Origin: Mesorhizobium sp. YC-39
GTDB lineage: Bacteria; Pseudomonadota; Alphaproteobacteria; Rhizobiales; Rhizobiaceae
DNA: 64,000 nucleotides
Direction: 5' to 3'
Assembly: GCF_025753795.1 (NCBI RefSeq)
Contig: NZ_JAOWPS010000004.1
Span: 124,001 to 188,000 of the forward strand
Both the position numbers and the translations under genes were made by a program. The first letter of the stretch is position 1; each line of letters opens with the position of its first letter. The notes beneath the pieces were generated by a model. It did no database searches. It saw only the letters and a list, made by a program, of their open reading frames with translations, and was not told the origin of the DNA. This document shows positions 1 through 7,920 of the stretch, in pieces.

Positions 1-368
1 CAATCGATGCCGAGTTCGGCAACCCGTCCGCTCAGGTTAAGCACCGCCAGGCGCGAGCGCCGCCATGCCTGCTCGGCATCGGCCTTTCCCTTGCTCGCCG
101 AAAGTTTCGTCAGGGGTTGGTCAAGCTCGAACTGCACCAGGGCCGTCGTCGCCGAGGTCGATCCCTTCAACGGTCCGCGCCGGTCTATGCAGATCACGGA
201 ATGGCCGGCGCGTGTCAGCGCCTCCGCCGCCATGGCGCCGCTGATGCCCATGCCGGCGACCAGCACGTCTGTCTTTACATCCCGCGTGAGTTTTCCCGCC
301 GGCACCGATGGTGCGCGATAAGAGAACCAGACGGGCCGTCCGCCCCTCAGGTCGAGTTTGCGCTTCAA
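1..368 (-). CDS. FAD-dependent oxidoreductase, N-terminal part (runs off the left edge)
   Basis: About 122 N-terminal residues are visible; the rest lies beyond the window. After some 40 residues the protein has a dinucleotide-binding fold: DVLVAGMGISGAMAAEAL, with the GxGxxG glycines, followed by the acidic strand end ICIDRR that binds the FAD ribose. The next segment, GSTSATTALVQFE, fits the DAO/glycine-oxidase superfamily, which oxidises amines or hydroxy acids. The chosen start is a TTG at 368, preceded by GGAGG at a spacing of 5; an adjacent TTG at 371 is possible but its spacing is only 2. The DUF3309-like gene lies upstream on the same strand, separated by a strong hairpin. The substrate cannot be told from this fragment. 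Confidence 0.8.
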   Translation of the reverse strand, partial: MKRKLDLRGGRPVWFSYRAPSVPAGKLTRDVKTDVLVAGMGISGAMAAEALTRAGHSVICIDRRGPLKGSTSATTALVQFELDQPLTKLSASKGKADAEQAWRRSRLAVLNLSGRVAELGID

Positions 369-390
369 CAACGCCTCCGTTTTCAGCAAA

Positions 391-419
391 TGCCCGCCGC
401 TTCTGCGAAGCGGCGGGCA
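391..419 (-). terminator. 13-bp-stem hairpin between the DUF3309 gene and the oxidoreductase
   Basis: The arms TGCCCGCCGCTTC and GAAGCGGCGGGCA pair perfectly around a 3-base loop. On the minus strand the hairpin lies 21 bases after the stop of the small DUF3309-like gene and 22 bases before the start of the oxidoreductase. Only three T residues follow it on that strand, so it may act as an mRNA-stabilising or attenuating stem rather than a complete intrinsic terminator. Confidence 0.6.
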
Positions 420-439
420 AGCCAGTCTCTGCCGGCAGG

Positions 440-604
440 CTAGATGCGCCCGAGGACAACCAGAATGATGACGATGAGCAGCACGAGCCCCAGACCGCCT
501 CCGCCATAATAGCCGGTCCCATAAAATGGCCCACCGCCCAAGCCGGAAAAACCGCCCAGCAGGGCAAGTATCAAAATGATGATGAGAATGGTTCCAAGGC
601 CCAT
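440..604 (-). CDS. DUF3309-like small hydrophobic protein
   Basis: This is a 54-residue protein. It begins MGLGTILIIILILALLGG, continues with a Gly/Tyr-rich middle (GGGPFYGTGYYGGGG), and ends in a second hydrophobic stretch, LVLLIVIILVVLGRI. The two membrane segments around a glycine-rich linker are the pattern of the DUF3309 family, common in rhizobia and other Proteobacteria and of unknown function. AAAGGA lies about 8 bases before the ATG. It may share a transcript with the oxidoreductase downstream on the same strand, with a strong hairpin between them. Recognition is from the sequence pattern only. Confidence 0.8.
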   Translation of the reverse strand: MGLGTILIIILILALLGGFSGLGGGPFYGTGYYGGGGLGLVLLIVIILVVLGRI

Positions 605-964
605 ATGTTCTTATCCTTTGCCGCCGCGCCATGTTGTTGCGCGGGTTTCTCAAGCTGAAACTCGCAAGCAAGCCGTCCTGTTCCCGAAGCGAAGCCGACA
701 GAGACGACGAGCTGAGTTTTTTCCAGTCCCTCCTGCGCCGCAAATATCGATCCTCGATCAGCGCTGGCTATTCGCGGTGCCGGCGCGTAACGGTCCAGGC
801 CCTCAGTGGCCTACTTATCCGGCTCGCCATTGCTGATGACGGTCGTCAGCGCGTACGATGTGCGACAGGCCTTCGATCTGGCTGCCGGCAAGAGCCGAAG
901 CATGAAGGTTCGATTGCAATTCTGGCCGCCTTGACGGCTGGTCGCCATTTTTGGGAATGACGCT
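605..964. other. 360-bp non-coding interval
   Basis: This stretch separates the divergent DUF3309 gene (-) and the SDR gene (+) and should carry both promoters. Open frames inside it have no recognisable domain and no convincing ribosome binding site. No RNA gene was recognised. Confidence 0.5.
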
Positions 965-1738
965 TTGACCGCTCTATCAGACCTGTTCGGCCTCGCCGGA
1001 AAAACAGCCTTCATTTCGGGATCGAGCCGGGGCATCGGCCTGGCGCTTGCCAAGGCCCTCGGCAAGGCGGGTGCTGCTGTTATCATCAACGGGCGCGATG
1101 AAGGTCAGGTTCAAAAGGCCTTGGGATCATTGACTGCGTCGGGAATCGAGGCGATCGGTTCCACTTTCGACGTCACCGTGGCTGAGGATGTCGAGCGTGA
1201 AATCGCCAGGCTCGAACTGGAGTTCAGGCCGATCGACGTCCTCGTCAACAATGCCGGCATGCAGCACCGGGCGCCCTTCGCCGACTTCCCGGCAGAGATG
1301 TTCGACAAATTGATGCGAACAAATCTCTACAGCGCGTTCTACCTCACCCAACCGGTCGTCCGGTCGATGATGGGCCGCAAGCAGGGTTCGATCATCAATA
1401 TCTGCTCGGTGCAGAGCGAACTCGGGCGGCCCTCGATCGTGCCGTACACCGCATCGAAGGGCGCAATGAAAATGCTGACCAAGGGCCTTGCAGCGGAACT
1501 TGGCCCGCACGGCATCCGGGTCAACGGTTTGGCGCCCGGCTATTTCCGGACGGATCTGAACGAGGCGTTGGCGAAAGATGCCGAGTTCTCGCGCTGGCTC
1601 GTCGGCCGGACGCCGCTGGCCCGATGGGGCGAAGTCGACGAATTGGGCGGCGCGGCGATCTTCCTGGCGTCCAATGCCTCGAGCTTCGTGACCGGCCAGA
1701 TCATCTATGTCGATGGCGGCATGACCGGCTCCGTTTGA
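965..1738 (+). CDS. SDR-family oxidoreductase, gluconate 5-dehydrogenase-like
   Basis: The protein is 257 residues, the normal length for a classical short-chain dehydrogenase. It has the cofactor motif SGSSRGIG near residue 19, the NNAG motif, a catalytic Ser in NICSVQS and the YTASK Tyr/Lys pair. The C-terminal IIYVDGGMTG is also typical. The region QHRAPFADFPAEMFDKL resembles gluconate 5-dehydrogenases, which interconvert D-gluconate and 5-keto-gluconate with NAD(P)H in the cytoplasm. The start is a TTG; the nearby ATG at 956 runs straight into a stop. The FGGY kinase follows 130 bases downstream and a sugar importer is adjacent, so a sugar-acid or polyol role is likely. The exact substrate is not shown by the sequence. 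Confidence 0.82.
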   Translation: MTALSDLFGLAGKTAFISGSSRGIGLALAKALGKAGAAVIINGRDEGQVQKALGSLTASGIEAIGSTFDVTVAEDVEREIARLELEFRPIDVLVNNAGMQHRAPFADFPAEMFDKLMRTNLYSAFYLTQPVVRSMMGRKQGSIINICSVQSELGRPSIVPYTASKGAMKMLTKGLAAELGPHGIRVNGLAPGYFRTDLNEALAKDAEFSRWLVGRTPLARWGEVDELGGAAIFLASNASSFVTGQIIYVDGGMTGSV

Positions 1739-1836
1739 GTTCGGGAACGCATGTCTCATTGTCGATGCGAGCATTTGCCGGGTAGAAACCGCCCCGGCGA
1801 ACTTGCTTGACGGCGGTCGCAGCGAGCGGCATGTCT

Positions 1837-1860
1837 ACTTGTTGACTCAAAGAGACAAGT
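1837..1860. promoter_or_regulatory. Inverted repeat upstream of the FGGY kinase
   Basis: ACTTGT and ACAAGT form perfect 6-base arms 12 bases apart, ending 8 bases before the kinase ATG. The half-site (A)CTTGT/ACAAG(T) also occurs in the palindrome at 10549 upstream of the divergent importer operon. A role as a second operator of the GntR regulator at 3458 is inferred. Confidence 0.4.
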
Positions 1861-1868
1861 AACCTTCC

Positions 1869-3386
1869 ATGGACAATCAATACATCATTGGACTGGATGT
1901 CGGAACGTCGGTGACGAAGGCCGCGCTGTTCGACCGGGCCGGTCGCGAATTGGCGGCGACCTCGCGGCGCACGGCCGTCCTCTCACCGCATGCCGGCTGG
2001 TACGAGATGGAGCCCGACGAGCTTTTCGACGCGGCTTGCGCGGCCTGCCGCGAGTTGATGTCAAAGGTCGGGATTGCCCCGGAGGCGGTCGCCGCACTCG
2101 CCATTTCGGGCGTCATGATCGGCGGCTGGCTGGTAAGCGCCGATCAGCAGGTCGTGCGCCCCGGCATCTTGTGGAATGATGGCAGGGCACAGGAACTGGT
2201 CGATCAGCTGGTCGCAGCGAATCCGTCGCTGATGTCGCAGCTCTTCGACAGTTCCGGGCAAGTCATGCAGCTTGGCTGCACCTTGCCGGTCCTGGCATGG
2301 CTTGCCGAAAATGAGCCGCTGTCGGTGGCGCGGGCTTCGGTGATCCTGACAGCCAAGGATTTTATCCGCATGAGGCTGACCGGCACTGTCGCCACCGACG
2401 AGACCGACGCCGCAATCGCACCGGGAAGTGCCGCACGACGCGCCTTCAATCCGGAACTCCTCCAACTCTTCGGCATTGAGCGTCACGCGCATCTCCTGCC
2501 ACCCGTGCGGCGTTCGAGCGAGCTCGCGGGCGTTCTCAGCGTGGAGGCTGCCCATGCCACCGGGCTCGCGCCCGGAACGCCGGTGGCCATAGGCGCTGGC
2601 GACCTGCCCGCATGCGTGCTGGGCGCAGGTGCTGCGGCGCCCGGCATTGCCTGCTCGGTCGTTGGAACGACCTGTCTTAACGGCGTGGTTTCCGATGCTC
2701 CGGTGTTCAATCCCCGCGACATGGGCATACTCTTCACCGTCCCCGGCGACCTCTGGATCAAGACCATGGTCAATGTCGCCGGAACTACAAATCTGGACTG
2801 GAGCCTCAGCGCGCTCTGTCCGGATCTGCTGGGGCGGCCCGATGCCTATGAGCAACTGGCTTCGCTGGCGGCTGGCAGCCCGGCGGGAGCCGGAGGGGTA
2901 TGCTATGTGCCGTATCTCAGCCATATCGGCATTATCGCGCCGCGGCTCGAGGCCGGTGCCCGCGCCGGCTTTGTCGGCCTCAATCCCAGCCACGGGCGAG
3001 GGGACCTGATCCGCGCCGTCTATGAAGGGCTCGCCTATGCGATCCGCGATTGCTATGACCGTATCGAACAGCCGATCTCGGCGATCCGCCTCGTCGGCGG
3101 TGCGGCACGCAGTCCCTTCTGGACGCAGATGATCGCCGATGTGACCGGCGTGCCGGTGGAAGTGCCTGAAGGAAGCGAGTTCGGCGCCAAGGGTGCGGCG
3201 CTGCTGGCCGCGGTGGCGATCGGCTGGTACGGCGACATCAGGCAAGCCTGCCGCGAGACCTTCAGCCTGTCGCGGCGACATGATCCCGATCCTGCGCTGA
3301 GCGCCGCCTATGACGCCGGATGCCGACGCTATCAGATCGCTTGCGAGGCGATGCTGGATCGCCTTGCGCCGGTCTATCGGGGGTAA
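1869..3386 (+). CDS. FGGY-family carbohydrate kinase (xylulokinase-like)
   Basis: At 505 residues this is full length for an FGGY kinase. The N-terminal actin-like fold begins IGLDVGTSVTKAALFD, binding ATP phosphates. PGILWNDGRAQ carries the conserved Trp-Asn-Asp, whose Asp is the likely catalytic base. The C-terminal domain has VGGAARSPFWTQMIADV and the FGAKGAALLA segment that closes the nucleotide site. The family phosphorylates a hydroxyl of pentoses, polyols or related sugars with ATP. Best resemblance is to xylulokinase-like members, but the sugar is undefined. It probably shares a transcript with the SDR upstream, and the two could oxidise and then phosphorylate the imported substrate. 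It converges on the GntR gene, with a repeat element between. Confidence 0.85.
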   Translation: MDNQYIIGLDVGTSVTKAALFDRAGRELAATSRRTAVLSPHAGWYEMEPDELFDAACAACRELMSKVGIAPEAVAALAISGVMIGGWLVSADQQVVRPGILWNDGRAQELVDQLVAANPSLMSQLFDSSGQVMQLGCTLPVLAWLAENEPLSVARASVILTAKDFIRMRLTGTVATDETDAAIAPGSAARRAFNPELLQLFGIERHAHLLPPVRRSSELAGVLSVEAAHATGLAPGTPVAIGAGDLPACVLGAGAAAPGIACSVVGTTCLNGVVSDAPVFNPRDMGILFTVPGDLWIKTMVNVAGTTNLDWSLSALCPDLLGRPDAYEQLASLAAGSPAGAGGVCYVPYLSHIGIIAPRLEAGARAGFVGLNPSHGRGDLIRAVYEGLAYAIRDCYDRIEQPISAIRLVGGAARSPFWTQMIADVTGVPVEVPEGSEFGAKGAALLAAVAIGWYGDIRQACRETFSLSRRHDPDPALSAAYDAGCRRYQIACEAMLDRLAPVYRG

Positions 3387-3387
3387 G

Positions 3388-3431
3388 GCATCGGGACCCA
3401 AAGTGGAACCGGATTTGGGACAATCCGATGC
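3388..3431 (+). repeat. Rhizobial-type intergenic hairpin repeat, copy 1
   Basis: The outer arms GCATCGG/CCGATGC and inner arms CCCAAA/TTTGGG flank a loop containing GTGGAACCGGA. The bases that follow, up to about 3450, continue as an AAACAAAGAGATAGAGC tail. This matches a short repeat widespread between genes in rhizobia. It lies directly after the kinase stop, in the convergent gap with the GntR gene. Related copies are at 30096 and 61470. Confidence 0.65.
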
Positions 3432-3457
3432 TCAAACAAAGAGATAGAGCCGACAGC

Positions 3458-4261
3458 TCAACCGGCGAAATTGCCGAAGCCCACCCGGTAATTCCAGGGC
3501 TCTCCAGCGGGCTGCGCCGCACCCGGCCAATCGGCGCCCACCTGGGAAATAGAGATCTCCAGCGCGACCGGCAGGAGAAAAATCGTCGACAGTTCGATCG
3601 GCGCGCCGGACTGGTCGAAGGCGCGGCGTTCGGCGATGTAGATGGCTGCCGGCTCGCCAAGTTCCAGGAGCTTTGCCGTTTGCGCGTCGGCGATTGCGGG
3701 CCGGTAGCGGTCCTCAGCGTGGACGATGGTGCGGCCGAAGCCCTGCCGCAGCGCCTCATAGAGCCCTTGAGCGAGGTGAGAGAGTTCGAGACCCTTAAGC
3801 CGTTCCAGATTGAGCAGCGTGTCGGCGACCGCGACCGGCTTGCGGTCGGCAAGCACCAAGCGTGTGTGGCGGTAGACCGAAGCGCCGTCGGCAAGGGCGA
3901 AAAACGCCTTGGCGACTTGCGAGGCCGGTTCGGGCGCACTTGCCAGAATGCGGTAGTCGGCCGCAAGCCCTTGTGCTCGCACACCGTCGGTGATCGACGT
4001 GATCGCCCGATAGTGCCTGGCGACGCCGCTTTTGTTGATGAAGGTGCCTGTGCCCTGCTGGCGTCGCAGCAGGCCCTCGCGCACGAGGATGTCGATCGCC
4101 TGCTGGATCGTGCGGCGGCTCACCTGCCATTCCTCGACGAGCTTCAACTCGCCGTCGAGGCGATCCTCATAATAGCCCGACAGAATGCGCGCACGCAGGC
4201 TTTCGGCCACCTGAATGTAAATCGGGCGATGATCGCGGACCGCGCTGGCGTCGGCTTTCAA
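3458..4261 (-). CDS. GntR-family regulator, HutC/UTRA type
   Basis: A 267-residue protein. The N-terminal winged helix-turn-helix includes RPIYIQVAESLRARI, ELKLVEEWQVSRRTIQQAID and EGLLRRQQGTGTFI. The C-terminal UTRA ligand-binding domain contains YRHTRLVLADRKPVAVADTLL and ends with IELSTIFLLPV. HutC-type regulators usually repress catabolic operons until a pathway metabolite binds. The start is a TTG at 4261 with GGGGAAG 7 bases upstream, overlapping the stop of the creatininase-family gene as TTGA, so translation is probably coupled. It is the last gene of the importer operon. The HutC-like palindrome at 10549, in front of that operon, is a likely operator. Confidence 0.88.
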   Translation of the reverse strand: MKADASAVRDHRPIYIQVAESLRARILSGYYEDRLDGELKLVEEWQVSRRTIQQAIDILVREGLLRRQQGTGTFINKSGVARHYRAITSITDGVRAQGLAADYRILASAPEPASQVAKAFFALADGASVYRHTRLVLADRKPVAVADTLLNLERLKGLELSHLAQGLYEALRQGFGRTIVHAEDRYRPAIADAQTAKLLELGEPAAIYIAERRAFDQSGAPIELSTIFLLPVALEISISQVGADWPGAAQPAGEPWNYRVGFGNFAG

Positions 4262-5040
4262 GATGATGCTTCCCCAATCGATCGGGATCCTGACTGCCGA
4301 GAATAGAGGTCGGCGACCAGTTCAGCCATCCGGTTAATGACCGCTTCGAGGATTATCCTGCCTTTTTCGACAGTGGCGGCGGTGGCGTCGCCGAGCACGG
4401 GGCTCGCTGAGAATTCGCTCCAGCGATAGGCCACCTCGCCAAAGTCGGCGGGAAACGTGGGATAATTGACGATCGCCTTGTCCATCTGCACCAGTTCCGG
4501 CGCCAGATGCAGCATGTAGGAGGTCTCGATCTCGCAGGCATGCATGTAGGAGGGATGGGCGGCCGGTCTTTCGCGGACTGTTTTGGTGGGCTCGGCCGCA
4601 CCCGGATAGTTGAGGATGGCGACGGTCAGGCCCTTGTCCTTGAGCTGGCGCTGCGCCTCGCGCAGCGCGGTCACGTTGCCGTAATGCGCGTTGATCACGG
4701 CAAGGCTCGACAGTCCTTTTTCCAGCATCGACAGGCCGATTTCCGTGACCGTGCGCGACACTGTTTCATTGGAGATTGAAAACGAGCCGGGCGAGTCCGA
4801 TAGCGACCAGACCTGGCCGAACGGCAAGAGCGGCAACAGCATCACAGGCGTCGCGCCGGCGATGCGCTCGACGAGGGCCGCCGCCAGCCGGCGCGCCAGA
4901 TAGTTGTCGGTGCCCGCCGGCAGATGGTCGCCATGCGCCTCGACCGCGCCGATCGGCAGCAGCACCACGGGCTTCTTCAGCAGCAGCGCGCGCGCTTGTG
5001 CATCGTTGAGGCGTTCGAGTTCGGCGTGTTCGAGGTACAA
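4258..5040 (-). CDS. Creatininase-family amidohydrolase
   Basis: Starting at a TTG at 5040, which has GAGG 6 bases upstream, the protein is 260 residues, normal for the family. The metal-binding motif is GAVEAHGDHLPAGTDN (Glu34, His36 and Asp45 as likely ligands). It is followed by NAHYGN, the family's usual NGHGGN region, and by CEIETSYML with a further Glu. Members hydrolyse cyclic amides such as creatinine, or N-formyl and related groups, using two metal ions in the cytoplasm. The open frame continues upstream but there overlaps the phosphotriesterase-family gene, so the TTG is preferred. Next to sugar-type genes, a sugar-linked amide or lactam is a possible substrate, but that is inference. 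Confidence 0.82.
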   Translation of the reverse strand: MYLEHAELERLNDAQARALLLKKPVVLLPIGAVEAHGDHLPAGTDNYLARRLAAALVERIAGATPVMLLPLLPFGQVWSLSDSPGSFSISNETVSRTVTEIGLSMLEKGLSSLAVINAHYGNVTALREAQRQLKDKGLTVAILNYPGAAEPTKTVRERPAAHPSYMHACEIETSYMLHLAPELVQMDKAIVNYPTFPADFGEVAYRWSEFSASPVLGDATAATVEKGRIILEAVINRMAELVADLYSRQSGSRSIGEASS

Positions 5041-5048
5041 TTCGGGCC

Positions 5049-6023
5049 TCAGGTTCTGAAGGCGAAAGCCCGCTTGGGATTTTCGACCATGAAGGTGTGG
5101 ATGAGCGCCTTGCCGTCGAAGCCGGCTTCGCCGGCCTCCTCGATGAAGCGCGGCACCCAGCTTTCGAGGATATAGCCGAGGCCGAGCCCGCCCTCGCCAT
5201 AGTTGCGATACATGGTGCGGCGGGCGATGTCGCCGCCGATCATCAACTGCTTCTCGTAGCCACGTTTGACGAGCTTGAGGATGCAATCGATGAGCACGCT
5301 CTCGGGGTGGTATTTGATCCGGGAAATGCCGTCGAAACACATGTAGACGCCGGTCTCGGCTGCCTTGGCGTGCACCCACGGATCGGGATTGCGGTCGACA
5401 TGGGCAATGGTGAGGCGGCTGGGGTCAACGCCCTCGGCCCTGACGATGGCCAACTGCTCCAGGATCAGCGTACCAAGCTCGGTATGCGAATGGATCGGGG
5501 CGTTGGTTTCTTTATGCGCGTCAAGCGTGGCGCGCAGCACCTTGTCCTCGGCATCGCTGATGGTGTTGTAGCCGGTGCCGAACTTCACCACGCCGCCGCG
5601 GATCTCGGTGCCGTCGAGGCCGGTGGTGATCTCGCTGGCGATGTGGTCGCGGATCTGGGCGCGGCTGCGGGCATCGATCCACATCTGGAAGGTCATGTTC
5701 TGGCCCTGCATCTGTCCGGGCCACATCACCGCCTTGTTGAACCCGGCGGTGGCGATGATCTTGATGCCGGTCCGCTCGGAGATGGTCTTCAGCGCCACGG
5801 GATCGCGTCCGTAGTCGATGGCGGTGGCGTCATAGACAGCCTGGCCGCCGGCCTTGACGAACAGTTCGACGTCCTTGATCGAGGCTTCGACGTCGTCGAT
5901 CATGAAATCGTCGATCTTCTTCTCCTTCCACAGCGGCGGCACGCAGAAGAGATGGTCGTGCGCATAGGTCACGCCGAGCTGGTCGGGATCGATGTCGCCG
6001 GTAAGCGTGCGGATGAAGCTCAT
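5049..6023 (-). CDS. Phosphotriesterase-family metal-dependent hydrolase (possible lactonase)
   Basis: 324 residues, the usual length of phosphotriesterase-related proteins. The visible metal ligands are His22 and His24 (YAHDHL), Lys147 (VVKFGTGYN, the carboxylated bridging lysine), His180 (IHSH), His208 (IAHVD) and Asp265 (MIGGDIARR), so the binuclear site is complete. Characterised relatives include organophosphate hydrolases and lactonases acting on acyl-homoserine, sugar or sugar-phosphate lactones. Between a sugar importer, a gluconate-dehydrogenase-like SDR and a kinase, a sugar lactonase role is most plausible. The ATG at 6023 overlaps the permease stop (ATGA), and the creatininase-family gene starts 8 bases after its stop. 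Confidence 0.85.
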   Translation of the reverse strand: MSFIRTLTGDIDPDQLGVTYAHDHLFCVPPLWKEKKIDDFMIDDVEASIKDVELFVKAGGQAVYDATAIDYGRDPVALKTISERTGIKIIATAGFNKAVMWPGQMQGQNMTFQMWIDARSRAQIRDHIASEITTGLDGTEIRGGVVKFGTGYNTISDAEDKVLRATLDAHKETNAPIHSHTELGTLILEQLAIVRAEGVDPSRLTIAHVDRNPDPWVHAKAAETGVYMCFDGISRIKYHPESVLIDCILKLVKRGYEKQLMIGGDIARRTMYRNYGEGGLGLGYILESWVPRFIEEAGEAGFDGKALIHTFMVENPKRAFAFRT

Positions 6024-6979
6024 TGGGATCGCTCCTGTTTGAGGTTCGCAAGCGCGAGCGCCAGGATGATGATGAGACCCTGGACGATGAATTTGGCGGC
6101 GGGCGGCAAGGCCAGCACATAGAGCAGGCTTTGCACGAAGAACAGGATTAGCGCGCCGGCCATGGCGCCGAGCGGCAGGAAGACGCCGCCCGCGAACAGC
6201 GCGCCGCCGATGACAGCGGCCGCAATTGAATCCAGGGTGAAGTTGTTGCCGACGCCGATGCTGGCCATGCCGGTGATCGCCGACAGCAGAATCCCGCCGA
6301 TCGAGGCCAGCACACTGCACAGCACGAAAGACAGGATGATCAACCCATCCGAAGGGATGCCGCTGTGGCGCGCGGCGACCACATTGGCGCCCGAAAGGAT
6401 CATCTTGCGGCCGAGCATGGTGAAGTGAACCAGCAGCAGCAGAGCGACCAGCAACACCAGCCAGATCAGGGCGGAGTAGGGGGCGACGCCGAAGAGCCAG
6501 CCCTCGGTGATGACCCGGAAGGCCGGCGGCACCGCGCCGCGCGGCGAGCCACTGGTGAAGAACACCACCAGCCCGGCGATGATCAGCGAGCTGGCAAGCG
6601 TCGCCAGAAACGCCGGGATACGAAGCTTGGTCGACATGATGCCGTTGGCGAGGCCGACGAGCGCGCCAGCGGCAAGGGTCGCGGTCACCGCCGGCACCAG
6701 ATTGGCCATGTCGCTATTGAAGATCGAGCACAGGACAATGTTGGCCATCGAGGCGGTTGCCCCGACCGAAAGGTCGAGCCGGCCCATCATCAGGACCAAT
6801 GCCTGTCCCGCGACAACCACCCCAAGCGGTGCTGCCTGCCGGATGTTGTCGAGCAGCAGGATGGACGAGAAGCCGCGCGCCGAGATGAAGAATGCGGCGA
6901 GCAGCAGCAGCAGCAACGCCATGGCGCGCAGGCTGGCGCCGGCCGGCCGGAGGCGATCCAGATAGGTTGCGGCCGTCAT
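6020..6979 (-). CDS. Sugar-type ABC transporter permease (RbsC family)
   Basis: 319 residues with about eight to ten hydrophobic segments, starting at MALLLLLLAAFFISA. The family signature is seen in VVAGQALVLMMGRLDLSVG and in the conserved late segment NNFTLDSIAAAVIGGALFAGG. RbsC-type permeases form the inner-membrane channel for monosaccharides and similar polar solutes. A second permease precedes it with an ATGA overlap, so the channel is probably a heterodimer. It ends within the start codon of the phosphotriesterase-family gene. Confidence 0.9.
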   Translation of the reverse strand: MTAATYLDRLRPAGASLRAMALLLLLLAAFFISARGFSSILLLDNIRQAAPLGVVVAGQALVLMMGRLDLSVGATASMANIVLCSIFNSDMANLVPAVTATLAAGALVGLANGIMSTKLRIPAFLATLASSLIIAGLVVFFTSGSPRGAVPPAFRVITEGWLFGVAPYSALIWLVLLVALLLLVHFTMLGRKMILSGANVVAARHSGIPSDGLIILSFVLCSVLASIGGILLSAITGMASIGVGNNFTLDSIAAAVIGGALFAGGVFLPLGAMAGALILFFVQSLLYVLALPPAAKFIVQGLIIILALALANLKQERSQ

Positions 6980-7920
6980 GCCAGGCTCCGGGATCTGCCG
7001 CGCATGAAAAGCATCAGCGCCGCCACGAAGATCAGCCCCTTGGCGATCTGCTGCAGATTGGTGTTGAGTTCCAGAAGGTTGAAGGCGTTGCCGATCAGCA
7101 CCAGCGCGATGGCCCCGGCAAGGACGCCGAACACGCTGCCGCGTCCGCCTTGCAGCGCCACGCCACCCAGCACCGCCGCCGCGATGGCGTCGAGCGTGAA
7201 GGAATCGCCGATCAACGGGTCGCCGGAGAGGATCTTGATCCCGACAGCGAGACCGGCGACAGCGGCGAGGCCACCCGAAATCAGGAATACCGAGAGATCG
7301 ATGCCGGGCACGTTGACGCCGTTGGCGAAGGCGGCACGGCCATCGGAGCCCAGAGCATAGATCGACCGCCCGAAGCGGGTGAAGCCGAAGATCGCGAAGG
7401 TGGCGGCGAACGCAGCCGCGATCAAAAGCAGCGGCCAGCCAAAGAACTGGTCCTGGCCGTAGAAGGTATCGTAGAAGCCATAGTCGACCTCGCCGCCTGG
7501 CGAGGGAAGCAGCAGCAGGGCGATCCCCTTCACAACCGCCGAAGTCGCGAGCGTCATGATCAGCGGATTGATGCGCAGCAGGATGACGCCGGCGGCGTTG
7601 AAGGCACCGCAGGCAAGCCCCGCAAGGATGACCAGCGGGATGCTGAGCCAGCCGAGCTGCGCCGAGGTGACGCCGAGGATCGCGGTCGAAAGGCTGATGA
7701 CCGAGCCGACCGACAAATCGATGCGGCCGGCGAACAGCACCACCGCCTCACCAAGGGCTGCGATGGCGAGCGGCAGTACGCGGTTGACGAGATTGCCGAG
7801 ATTGCCGGCGGAGACGAAATCGCCCGACCAGATGGTTGCGATCGCGCCGATGGCCGCGGCCAGCAGCAGCGCCGGCAGGCCGAGCATCAAATTGGGGCGG
7901 CCCGATCCTCTAGGCTGCAT
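6976..7920 (-). CDS. Sugar-type ABC transporter permease (RbsC family), second subunit
   Basis: 314 residues, hydrophobic throughout. It has the RbsC marker ALGEAVVLFAGRIDLSVGS and the C-terminal DSFTLDAIAAAVLGGVALQGG. It pairs with the permease at 6020, whose ATG overlaps its stop. Its start overlaps the end of the ATPase gene by 11 bases. The two permeases are clearly related but not recent copies, as is usual for heterodimeric channels. Confidence 0.9.
   Translation of the reverse strand: MQPRGSGRPNLMLGLPALLLAAAIGAIATIWSGDFVSAGNLGNLVNRVLPLAIAALGEAVVLFAGRIDLSVGSVISLSTAILGVTSAQLGWLSIPLVILAGLACGAFNAAGVILLRINPLIMTLATSAVVKGIALLLLPSPGGEVDYGFYDTFYGQDQFFGWPLLLIAAAFAATFAIFGFTRFGRSIYALGSDGRAAFANGVNVPGIDLSVFLISGGLAAVAGLAVGIKILSGDPLIGDSFTLDAIAAAVLGGVALQGGRGSVFGVLAGAIALVLIGNAFNLLELNTNLQQIAKGLIFVAALMLFMRGRSRSLA

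Noticed and set aside
631..960. 109-residue plus-strand open frame before the SDR gene
   Set aside because: There is no ribosome site, domain or plausible protein composition; the stretch is treated as intergenic.
1842..1868. TTGACT box upstream of the FGGY kinase as a -35 element
   Set aside because: A -10 at normal distance would fall on the ATG, so it cannot drive an ordinary leader transcript; the inverted repeat explanation is preferred.
2061..3401. 446-residue open frame on the minus strand
   Set aside because: It lies opposite the FGGY kinase, has no recognisable domain or ribosome site, and shows the Arg/Gly/His-rich composition of an antisense frame in GC-rich DNA.
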